From an uncultured Eubacteriales bacterium (lineage in GTDB: Bacteria > Bacillota > Clostridia > Oscillospirales > Oscillospiraceae): a DNA stretch of 19,198 nucleotides. Positions 7,224 through 13,870 of the stretch are shown one piece after another. The position numbers and the translations under genes were made by a program. The notes under the pieces are model-generated. The model was not told the origin of the DNA, made no database searches, and saw nothing but the letters and a program-made list of their open reading frames with translations. The stretch is taken from contig URWG01000019.1 of assembly GCA_900551495.1 (NCBI GenBank), forward strand, positions 1-19,198. The letters are read 5' to 3'. The stretch's first letter is position 1. Each line of letters begins with the position of its first letter.

Positions 7224-8411
7224 ATGCAAAGCGGCATCAACACCACCCACACCATAAAATCCGCCAACCGCTGTCTGGTTCTGGACCTAATGCGCAAGTC
7301 AGAGGCGCTGACGATCGAGGAGATCATCCATAGTACCCGCCTGAGCCGACCCACCGTTCTGAGCATTTTGGACGGACTGCTGTCGGATAACGTCATCCGC
7401 CGCGTCGGTTTCGCCGAGGCAACCGTCGGTCGTCAGCCCGCGCTTTATGCCATTGATACCACGCACCATTTTGCCATCGGCATCGACTTTGAGTTTCCGC
7501 CGATGCACCTTGCGATCACCGATCTTTCCGGTGCAATCCGCTATTCCACACGCTGGTCCTGCCCGTTCGGCATGGACAAAACGGAGGTCATCGACCTGCT
7601 GATCGCCAATATCGGCGCCGCGCTGGAGGCGCTGGAGCTGACGTGGGAGAACATTATCGGTATCGGGCTCGGCATCCCCGGCACGGTCGATATGCACCGC
7701 AATATGTCCGGCATCATCTCGCGTATCAACGGCTGGAACGAGACGCCGCTGCGCACCATTCTGAGTCAATACTGCGACGTCCCGATCTACGTCCGCAACG
7801 ACGCGCACCTTTTGGCGCTGGCGGCGCAGTCGAGCCTTCCCGAGCTGGACAAGGACTTCCTCTACATCGCCTACCGTACCGGCATCGGCATGGCGATCGT
7901 CCGCAACGGGCGCTTGGAGGAGGGCTGCCTCGGCAACTCCGGCTACATCGGTCACACCACCATGGACATCAACGGCGATCTGTGTGTCTGCGGCAAGCGC
8001 GGCTGTTTGGAGACCTTCGCCTCCAAAATGGCGATCGTCAATAAATATCATCAGGCGGAAAACTGCGGTCCCGACGTAGACTTCGACCGTATTCTGGCGC
8101 TTGCCTCCGAGGGCGACCGTACCGCCGTCGAAATCCTGCAAACCGCCGGAACCTACCTCGGCGTCGCGCTCGCAAACTGTGTCAAGACGCTGGATATTTC
8201 CACCATCATCGTTGACGACCTGCACTGCGCAAGCGACCATGTGTTCGTCCGCAGCATCTGCAACGCCGTGAATTTCTACTGCTCCAGCTATTTGCAGCGA
8301 CCGATCACAATGATCACCGATCAGAAGAAGGAGGCGGACTCTGCATTGGGCGCGGCGCTTTTCGTCCTGAATACCTTCTTCCGCGAACCGCGCCTGCGCC
8401 TCTCGGTCTGA
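7224..8411 (+). CDS. ROK-family transcriptional repressor (NagC/XylR/Mlc type)
   Basis: A 395-residue regulator with an N-terminal winged helix-turn-helix (about residues 17-62, with the recognition helix near LSRPTVLSILDGLL) and a C-terminal ROK sugar-sensing domain. The zinc motif is intact: H244, then C254-V-C256-G-K-R-G-C261-L-E. The kinase phosphate loop is lost, since IGIDFEFPPMHLAITD replaces DxGGTK, so this is a sensor and not an enzyme. N192-D193 of the sugar pocket are kept. AAGGGG lies about eight bases before the ATG at 7224. It is transcribed divergently from the sugar operon that begins with its paralogue, the ROK kinase. The likely job is to repress that operon until the imported sugar or its phosphate binds, a known mode for XylR/NagC proteins. 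Confidence 0.93.
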   Translation: MQSGINTTHTIKSANRCLVLDLMRKSEALTIEEIIHSTRLSRPTVLSILDGLLSDNVIRRVGFAEATVGRQPALYAIDTTHHFAIGIDFEFPPMHLAITDLSGAIRYSTRWSCPFGMDKTEVIDLLIANIGAALEALELTWENIIGIGLGIPGTVDMHRNMSGIISRINGWNETPLRTILSQYCDVPIYVRNDAHLLALAAQSSLPELDKDFLYIAYRTGIGMAIVRNGRLEEGCLGNSGYIGHTTMDINGDLCVCGKRGCLETFASKMAIVNKYHQAENCGPDVDFDRILALASEGDRTAVEILQTAGTYLGVALANCVKTLDISTIIVDDLHCASDHVFVRSICNAVNFYCSSYLQRPITMITDQKKEADSALGAALFVLNTFFREPRLRLSV

Positions 8412-8427
8412 CCGCAACAGTAATAAT

Positions 8428-8460
8428 CACGAGGTCGGGCATCCCACGCCCGACCTCGTG
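8428..8460 (+). terminator. Perfect 13-bp stem-loop after the ROK repressor
   Basis: CACGAGGTCGGGC (8428-8440) pairs without mismatch with GCCCGACCTCGTG (8448-8460) around a 7-base loop, starting 17 bases after the repressor stop. The stem is strong and GC-rich, but the following bases are only modestly T-rich (CTCCGTGTCCTTCT). It may therefore be a terminator with a weak tail or a message-stabilising structure. Confidence 0.6.
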
Positions 8461-8540
8461 CTCCGTGTCCTTCTCGGAAGCGAGCTTGCCCCGAACGAGG
8501 TCCGTCACCGAAGCGGTCAAATCAGATTGAGCAAACGGAA

Positions 8541-8586
8541 ACCTCTCTTTCGGTGCTGCGGTTTAAGCAGCCGCCAAAAGAGAGGT
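8541..8586 (-). terminator. Stem-loop downstream of the SWIM-like gene
   Basis: ACCTCTCTTT (8541-8550) pairs with AAAGAGAGGT (8577-8586), and the intervening bases form a partial second stem (GTGCTGC/GCAGCCGC region). It begins 24 bases past the stop of the minus-strand SWIM-like gene. On the minus strand the stem is followed by TTTCCGTTTGC, a loose T-rich tail. It could act on both strands, because the facing genes converge here. Confidence 0.6.
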
Positions 8587-8609
8587 CTTGTTATGGCTTT
8601 GTGAATGGA

Positions 8610-9107
8610 TTAATCGTAATCGTCGTAATTCTCATCCTCGTCGGAGTATTCGTCTGCATCTGCATAATAATCGTCCGTGAAGCGGTCAAGCTCATATTCC
8701 GGAAGCTCGCAAATCAACGACAAAAGCAATTCCCGAAGCTCCGCCTTTGTGAGCTTGTTCAAATACCGTTCAATACGTTCCGTCAGTTCTTCCCTGTATC
8801 GTTCCTCCTCATCGGCAGCGGAATCGATTTCCGCCTTGTACTGCGTTGCTTCTTCCGGAAATGCCGCGAAGAACAGCGCAACCATATGCTTGCACACTCT
8901 GCGTCCGTCGGCAAACGGACAGTCGTAGTCGGAACGCCTTGGATGTTCAAGATCAATCACAACGTTATACGGCTCCGCAGCGCTTCCGACAACTGCGCCG
9001 CCGTAATGGGTGTCGTCCAATTTTATAACCGATCTAACCTTGTCGCCACAGTAATACTCGTATCCTCGCCATGCAGATTTTCCGCTTGCCGCCGTCCGTA
9101 CGCTCAT
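8610..9107 (-). CDS. SWIM-like zinc-finger protein with acidic C-terminal tail
   Basis: A 165-residue protein of unknown function. Residues 63-80 (CPFADGRRVCKHMVALFF) resemble the SWIM zinc finger C-x-C-x(n)-C-x-H, which binds nucleic acid or protein partners. The later ligands C63, C72 and H74 are present, but the first cysteine position is Tyr61. It is followed by a charged, probably helical region (95-135) and an extremely acidic, Tyr-rich tail (145-165) with almost no basic residues. The start ATG at 9107 is chosen over one six codons upstream because GAGGAAGTG lies at the right distance from it. The gene has its own promoter and a downstream stem-loop, so it is monocistronic. SWIM proteins of this small size are usually unassigned, and a DNA-related role is only a family-based guess. 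Confidence 0.8.
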   Translation of the reverse strand: MSVRTAASGKSAWRGYEYYCGDKVRSVIKLDDTHYGGAVVGSAAEPYNVVIDLEHPRRSDYDCPFADGRRVCKHMVALFFAAFPEEATQYKAEIDSAADEEERYREELTERIERYLNKLTKAELRELLLSLICELPEYELDRFTDDYYADADEYSDEDENYDDYD

Positions 9108-9142
9108 ACAATCACTTCCTCGCATTTAACTCCGTCAAACGC

Positions 9143-9171
9143 AGTATACAGCTTTTTTCTCAAGTCTGCAA
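9143..9171 (-). promoter_or_regulatory. Promoter of the SWIM-like gene
   Basis: On the minus strand TTGCAG (9171-9166) and TATACT (9148-9143) are separated by exactly 17 bases, about 36 bases upstream of the start codon at 9107. Both hexamers are close to the housekeeping consensus. Confidence 0.65.
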
Positions 9172-9208
9172 GACTCCGCGCGATGATTTTGTTCCTTTTT
9201 CCGGCTCC

Positions 9209-10594
9209 TTACAGCAAATGGCGGAACAGTCCGATAAAGAGCCGCAGGACGAAATAGCCGACCTTCTTATATAGCGGCATTTCCCCCCGAAAGCTCGGTC
9301 CCTTGCTTTCCCTCCCGTCTGGCAGGGTATGTCTGCTCTGTGCCGCCCCGACCGCCGCATCCTCCCGCAGGCTCTGATTCAGCGCGGGGCTGTCGATCAC
9401 CAGCATAAGCTCCGTGTCCAGATAGGTGCTTCTGATGTCAAAATTGTAGGACCCGACAATGCTGATCCGGTCGTCCACCAAAATCGTCTTTGTATGCAGG
9501 GACTGTCCGCAGGAGACTTCAAAAATCTCGCTGCCGGTCGCAAGTATATTGTGCTTCTCGTTCAGATAATCCGTGCAGCCGAAGGGGTTTGCTCCGCTTT
9601 CCGCGGCGTTGGTCATGATCTGAAGCTGCCGACCGCCCGCGCAGAGGTCCGTCAGCGTTTCGTACATCCCGTCGTTACAGATAATGTAAGGCGTCTCGAT
9701 CAAAATGCGTTCGCCGCGCTCCATTATGTCACTGAGTCGCTGCCAAAGCACGGGCGCTTTGTTCTTCGGCGAGATCGGATCGGAGAGCAGGACGACGCTT
9801 TCGGCTTTTATCATCTCATTTTCCCGCTCCGTTTCCCGCTCCGACGGCAGATATGCCTCGGGATACGTCTCCCGCAGCGCCGCGTAACGGGTCTGAAGCG
9901 TTTGCAGCGCCGTTTCGCGGTCTTTTCGACTGCCGCCGATCGCCTCGTTACAGGGCAGCTCCCACATCTCCGCGAAATATGCCCGCAGCGCTTCGGTCGA
10001 GCTGTTCTCTCCCTCGGCGCAAACCAGAATCTCGCGGTCGATATTGCGGTCTTTTTCCTCCTTATACTCTCCGAGGAACAGGTCGTTTGTGTTTCTTCCG
10101 CCTAACAGGTACCGTTTCCCGTCCGCGATCAGATATTTGTCATGCAGGCGGTAATTGAGCTTCCACGGCGTCAGCAGGTCGATGGGATTGTACAGCTTGA
10201 TCTGCACATTCGGCACGGATGCCAACGCCCCGACCAGTTCATTGCGGCGCAAATATCGGCCCCCCGCAATCCCGTCCACGAGAATTCTGACCTCCACGCC
10301 GCGCTTGGCGGCATGATATAACGCCGCGAGCATATCCTTGCCGCTGTTGTCCACCCGAAAGTCGAAGGTTGACAGGACAAGCTCCTGTTCCGCCCCGTCG
10401 ATCAGCCGCAGCCGCCAAAGCAGCGCCTCGCGGTTGTCGTCAATGCACAGGACCTGCTCCGCCCCGCCCTTCTCGGCGCTGTCAAGCGCAATCGGTCCCT
10501 TTTGGAACATCGGCGGAACAAGGAACCCGATCAACAGATAAAGCACGAGCAGGAGGGCAAACACCTTTATGCTCTTGGTAATCACTTTTTTCAT
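9209..10594 (-). CDS. Membrane-anchored phospholipase D / cardiolipin-synthase-like protein
   Basis: A 461-residue enzyme of the phospholipase D superfamily. One N-terminal membrane span (about 10-28) is followed by two PLD domains. Each has a complete HKD motif: H151-D-K153-x4-D158 with downstream GGRN, and H367-T-K369-x4-D374 with GSYNFD. The charged linker between the domains (about 220-265) is rich in Arg and Glu. The C-terminus ends in a hydrophobic and basic segment (443-461) that may touch the membrane. Both active sites look intact, so phosphatidyl transfer (cardiolipin synthesis) or phosphodiester hydrolysis is expected. Bacterial cardiolipin synthases usually have two N-terminal spans, so the exact reaction is uncertain. 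The start at 10594 has an AGGAAAG site. It is the third gene after ftsH and the DUF308 gene. Confidence 0.88.
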   Translation of the reverse strand: MKKVITKSIKVFALLLVLYLLIGFLVPPMFQKGPIALDSAEKGGAEQVLCIDDNREALLWRLRLIDGAEQELVLSTFDFRVDNSGKDMLAALYHAAKRGVEVRILVDGIAGGRYLRRNELVGALASVPNVQIKLYNPIDLLTPWKLNYRLHDKYLIADGKRYLLGGRNTNDLFLGEYKEEKDRNIDREILVCAEGENSSTEALRAYFAEMWELPCNEAIGGSRKDRETALQTLQTRYAALRETYPEAYLPSERETERENEMIKAESVVLLSDPISPKNKAPVLWQRLSDIMERGERILIETPYIICNDGMYETLTDLCAGGRQLQIMTNAAESGANPFGCTDYLNEKHNILATGSEIFEVSCGQSLHTKTILVDDRISIVGSYNFDIRSTYLDTELMLVIDSPALNQSLREDAAVGAAQSRHTLPDGRESKGPSFRGEMPLYKKVGYFVLRLFIGLFRHLL

Positions 10595-10624
10595 CGGGGT
10601 CTTTCCTTACCGCAAGCGCCCGTG

Positions 10625-11176
10625 TTACCAGTCGGAATTTCTGCGGGCAAAAGCTGCAATAATGCTTTCGATTCCGAACAGAATCAGATAGAACGCGACC
10701 ATATAGCAGATCGCCCGGAGCGTCACAAAGGAAAGCGCCGGACTAAAGATCATCACAAATCCGAGCATAAGTCCAAGAATGTTCAATATCAGCGAAAAGT
10801 AATAATAAAACGGATTGCCGATGAGTCGGATCAGGTTGGTGCGGGTAAGGTCTGAAATGCAATGCGCGATAAACCAGATCGGAAGCAGGACGGTCAGCGC
10901 CCACTTGCCCACGTTGGGGTTGGCGATCACCATCACGCCGCACATCACGCTCAGAATTCCGGAGATCAGCGACAGTATCGGACCGAAACCGGTAAAGCGG
11001 GAGAGACGGGCGTAGACCACAATATCCTCAATGCCCAGCACAATGGCGATCGCGCCGTAAACCACGACCGCTCCCGTCAGCATACGCTCGGGGCGAATCA
11101 GGGTAAAAATGCCCAGTAAGGTCAGGAGCAAGCCGACGATCAGTTCGCTCCAGCCGAAGCCGCATTTTCTTTTCAT
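10625..11176 (-). CDS. DUF308 (HdeD-like) integral membrane protein
   Basis: A 183-residue, very hydrophobic protein with about six predicted spans. Repeated blocks of the form G-x-L-x-x-x-x-G-x-x-x-x-x-x-P (for example GLLLTLLGIFTLIRP and GILSVMCGVMVIANP) are the hallmark of the DUF308/HdeD family. HdeD is linked to acid resistance in Escherichia coli, but the general function of the family is not known. The protein ends in a short basic tail (ARRNSDW). The start ATG overlaps the ftsH stop by four bases (ATGA), so translation is coupled and both proteins are probably made together. The downstream PLD gene starts 30 bases after its stop. A membrane-stress role shared with FtsH is inferred from the operon, not from the sequence. 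Confidence 0.85.
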   Translation of the reverse strand: MKRKCGFGWSELIVGLLLTLLGIFTLIRPERMLTGAVVVYGAIAIVLGIEDIVVYARLSRFTGFGPILSLISGILSVMCGVMVIANPNVGKWALTVLLPIWFIAHCISDLTRTNLIRLIGNPFYYYFSLILNILGLMLGFVMIFSPALSFVTLRAICYMVAFYLILFGIESIIAAFARRNSDW

Positions 11177-13002
11177 ACCGCATTTCCGTCCTTTCTGTTC
11201 AAAATCGTCATGAATTCGCTGCCCGTAATGGTTTCCTTCTCATAGAGGTAGCTTGCAAGCTCGTCCAGCTTCTTGCGATTGTCCGCAAGCAGGCGGCGGG
11301 CTTTTTCGTGCTGCTTTTTGACGGTCTCAACGACCTTCCTGTCAATTTCCTTCTGCGTGTCGGCGGAGCAGGCAAGCGAGGTGTCGCCGCCGAGGTACTG
11401 ATTCGTCACGGTCTCCATTGCGACCATGTCAAATTCATCGGTCATGCCGTAACGGGTAATCATGGCGCGGGCGAGCTTCGTCGCCTGCTCGATGTCGTTG
11501 GAGGCGCCGGTGGTGATCTGTCCGAAGACGATCTCCTCCGCTGCCCGTCCACCGGTCAGCGTAGCGATCTTGTTTTCCAGCTCCTCCTTGGTCATCAGGA
11601 CCTTGTCGTTCTGCTCGACCTGCATGGTGTAGCCCAGTGCGCCGGAGGTGCGGGGGATAATGGTGATCTTCTGCACCGGAGCGGAGGCGGTTTGCAGCGC
11701 CGCGACCAGTGCGTGGCCGATCTCATGGTAGGCGACAACCTTCTTTTCCGCATCGGTCATAATGGCGTTTTTCTTCTGATAGCCGGCGATAACGACCTCG
11801 ATACTCTCCTCAAGGTCCGCCTGCTCCACCACGGTACGCCCGCTGCGCACGGCACGGAGCGCCGCCTCGTTGATGATGTTGGCAAGCTCTGCGCCGGAGG
11901 TGCCGGAGGCCATGCGGGCGATGGTGTGGAAGTCCACATTGTCCGCCGTTTTGATTTTCTTCGCATGAACCTTGAGGATGGCTTCACGACCTGCAAGGTC
12001 GGGCAGCTCCACAGGTACACGGCGGTCGAAACGGCCGGGACGGGTCAGTGCGGGGTCGAGGGATTCCGGACGGTTGGTGGCCGCCAGAATAATGACGCCG
12101 TTGTTGCCTTCAAAGCCGTCCATCTCGGTCAGAAGCTGGTTGAGCGTCTGCTCACGCTCATCGTTGCCGCCGAGCTGACCGTCACGCTTTTTGCCGATGG
12201 CGTCGATCTCGTCGATAAAGACGATGCAGGGCGCCTTTTCCTTTGCTTGTGCAAACAGGTCGCGCACCTTTGATGCGCCCATGCCGACGAACATCTCGAC
12301 AAATTCCGAGCCGGACATGGAGAAAAACGGCACGCCCGCCTCACCCGCGACCGCCTTTGCCAGCATGGTCTTGCCGGTGCCCGGAGGGCCGACGAGCAGC
12401 ACGCCCTTGGGCATGGAGGCGCCGACGTCGGAATACTTTTGGGGATTGTGCAGATAGTCTACAATTTCCGCCAAATTCTCCTTTGCTTCATCCTCACCCG
12501 CAACATCGGCAAAGCGGATACCGTCCGTGGACGGTACATAGACCTTGGCGTTGCTTTTTCCCATTCCGAACGCCAGCGCATTCGGACCGCCTGCCTGAGA
12601 CATCATTTTCTTTGCCATATACTGTCCGAGGGCGGCGAAAATCAAAATCGGCAGAATAAAGGTCAGGAAAAAGCTGAGCAGCGGCGACATCCCCTTTTCA
12701 ATATCCCGCGTGAAGGTCGCTCCCGACTCGTACAGCCGCTCAGTCAGGGTCGGGTCGTTCATTTCGCCCGTCTTATAGATTTGGGTGTTGTCCTTGTCGG
12801 TGAACACGATCTCGGAATCGTCAACCTCTACGCTGCCGATATTCTTCTCCTCGATCATCTTCATAAAGGCGCCGTAATCGACCTCCTTCACTCTGGCGCC
12901 CGCAAGCAGCGGCGAGATGACCATGTTGAAAACCAAAATAGCCAATAAGACGATGCCGTAGTAATAGATCAGGGGTTTTTTCGGCGATTTCACTTCTTTC
13001 AT
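11173..13002 (-). CDS. ftsH: ATP-dependent zinc metalloprotease FtsH (HEIGH variant)
   Basis: A 609-residue membrane-bound AAA protease that degrades misfolded membrane proteins and unstable regulators. Two spans (about 11-34 and 106-128) enclose the short FtsH extracellular domain. The AAA domain has Walker A GPPGTGKT (205-212), the pore motif FVG (238-240), Walker B IVFIDE (260-265) and the second region of homology with R-P-G-R-F-D-R-R (321-328). The zinc site is H426-E-I-G-H430, with Asp503 in SNDIEQAT as the third ligand. Most FtsH proteins read HEAGH, so the Ile is a variant, though the metal ligands are intact. The length is normal. The start ATG at 13002 has AGGAG about ten bases upstream. 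It is first in an operon with the DUF308 and PLD genes. The HEIGH form may mark a second, specialised FtsH paralogue in this genome. Confidence 0.97.
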   Translation of the reverse strand: MKEVKSPKKPLIYYYGIVLLAILVFNMVISPLLAGARVKEVDYGAFMKMIEEKNIGSVEVDDSEIVFTDKDNTQIYKTGEMNDPTLTERLYESGATFTRDIEKGMSPLLSFFLTFILPILIFAALGQYMAKKMMSQAGGPNALAFGMGKSNAKVYVPSTDGIRFADVAGEDEAKENLAEIVDYLHNPQKYSDVGASMPKGVLLVGPPGTGKTMLAKAVAGEAGVPFFSMSGSEFVEMFVGMGASKVRDLFAQAKEKAPCIVFIDEIDAIGKKRDGQLGGNDEREQTLNQLLTEMDGFEGNNGVIILAATNRPESLDPALTRPGRFDRRVPVELPDLAGREAILKVHAKKIKTADNVDFHTIARMASGTSGAELANIINEAALRAVRSGRTVVEQADLEESIEVVIAGYQKKNAIMTDAEKKVVAYHEIGHALVAALQTASAPVQKITIIPRTSGALGYTMQVEQNDKVLMTKEELENKIATLTGGRAAEEIVFGQITTGASNDIEQATKLARAMITRYGMTDEFDMVAMETVTNQYLGGDTSLACSADTQKEIDRKVVETVKKQHEKARRLLADNRKKLDELASYLYEKETITGSEFMTILNRKDGNAV

Positions 13003-13124
13003 ATGAAGCCAACTCCTTTTTTTCTTTACCGTATAGTATATTTTCCTTTTCTAAACTGAAACGAAACTGTCCGTTTTTTTCATGCTAAAATTTTCTTTCT
13101 GTTTACAATCGGGCACCGTGATTA

Positions 13125-13133
13125 TGCTATAAT
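13125..13133 (+). promoter_or_regulatory. Extended -10 promoter of the TetR-family gene
   Basis: TGCTATAAT fits the extended -10 consensus TGnTATAAT and lies 33 bases before the start codon at 13167. The best upstream -35 like word, TTTACA (13102-13107), is 20 bases from the -10, too far for a standard promoter. The divergent ftsH promoter must lie in the same 160-base gap, but no clear minus-strand -35/-10 pair was found. Confidence 0.5.
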
Positions 13134-13166
13134 ATCATTAGGATGGTATCGGAAAGGAGCGTCGCC

Positions 13167-13721
13167 ATGTCACAGATCACAAAGCGCGCCTTGGAGCAGT
13201 CGCTGAAAAATTTGCTGCTGAAAAAGCCGCTCACGAAAATCACCGTGGGCGACATTGCGGACGATTGCGGCATTAGCCGCATGACCTTCTACTACCATTT
13301 CAAGGATATTTACGATCTTGTGGAATGGTCCTGCCTTGAGGACGCGCGGCGGGCGCTCGACGAGAAAAAGACCTACGAGACATGGCAGCAGGGACTGCTG
13401 CAAATCTTTGAAGCGGTACAGGAAAACAAACCGTTTATCCTGAACGTCTATCGCTGTGTCCACAGGGAACAGGTCGAAAAATATTTGCAGCCCCTCGTGG
13501 ATCGGTTGGTGCTGAACGTGATCGACGAGGAGGTCGGCGAAAGGACGGTTCGGGACGAGGATAAGCAATTCATTGCACAGATCTATTCGTACATCTTCAT
13601 CGGCTTGATGCTCGACTGGATCAAGGAGGATATGCAGATGGACCCGCAGCCGCTCGTGGACCGACTCGCCAAGCTGATTCGAGGCTCGATGTCCGAGGCG
13701 CTGTCCCGTTTTTGCCTCTGA
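13167..13721 (+). CDS. TetR/AcrR-family transcriptional regulator (DhaS-like)
   Basis: A 184-residue one-component regulator. The N-terminal TetR helix-turn-helix covers about residues 8-52, with ITVGDIADDCGISRMTFYYHFKDIYDLVEW closely matching the DhaS-like subgroup pattern. The C-terminal half is a helical ligand-binding and dimerisation domain. The start ATG at 13167 is chosen because AAGGAG lies eight bases upstream. An upstream in-frame ATG at 13143 lacks a site and lies too near the promoter. It is followed by a strong terminator and then, 150 bases on, by the oleate hydratase gene, whose promoter holds a palindrome. TetR proteins typically bind such palindromes and release on ligand binding, so control of the hydratase by fatty acid is plausible. 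Autoregulation is not evident, because no matching palindrome is seen in its own promoter. Confidence 0.9.
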   Translation: MSQITKRALEQSLKNLLLKKPLTKITVGDIADDCGISRMTFYYHFKDIYDLVEWSCLEDARRALDEKKTYETWQQGLLQIFEAVQENKPFILNVYRCVHREQVEKYLQPLVDRLVLNVIDEEVGERTVRDEDKQFIAQIYSYIFIGLMLDWIKEDMQMDPQPLVDRLAKLIRGSMSEALSRFCL

Positions 13722-13765
13722 TTTTATCAATTCGCCGCATTTGATAAAAATTTGAACACCTTCAG

Positions 13766-13801
13766 GCTCCGTGATAAGACTTTGATCACGGAGCTTTTTT
13801 T
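13766..13801 (+). terminator. Intrinsic terminator after the TetR-family gene
   Basis: GCTCCGTGAT (13766-13775) pairs perfectly with ATCACGGAGC (13785-13794) around a 9-base loop and is followed at once by seven T. This is a textbook rho-independent terminator, and it separates the regulator from the hydratase. A weaker AT-rich stem (TTTTATCAA/TTGATAAAA) lies just before it. Confidence 0.9.
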
Positions 13802-13806
13802 GTCTA

Positions 13807-13834
13807 TTGTAAACCGTTCGGGAACGGGTATACT
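13807..13834 (+). promoter_or_regulatory. Oleate hydratase promoter with embedded palindrome
   Basis: TTGTAA (13807-13812) and TATACT (13829-13834) are spaced by 16 bases. Within the spacer is CCGTTC-GG-GAACGG (13814-13827), a perfect 6-bp inverted repeat with a 2-base centre. Beyond the core, GTA and TAC flanks give a looser extension. The placement is ideal for steric repression, and the upstream TetR-family protein is the natural candidate binder. Confidence 0.7.
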
Positions 13835-13870
13835 GAAGGCACAAACAGAAAAACACAGGAGGTATTCGTT

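Noticed and set aside
7299..8417. Minus-strand open frame of 372 codons opposite the ROK repressor
   Set aside because: The plus-strand gene has a clear helix-turn-helix, zinc motif and promoter. The antisense product has no domain.
11308..12273. Plus-strand open frame of 321 codons opposite ftsH
   Set aside because: It lies fully inside the well-conserved FtsH gene and has no supporting signals.
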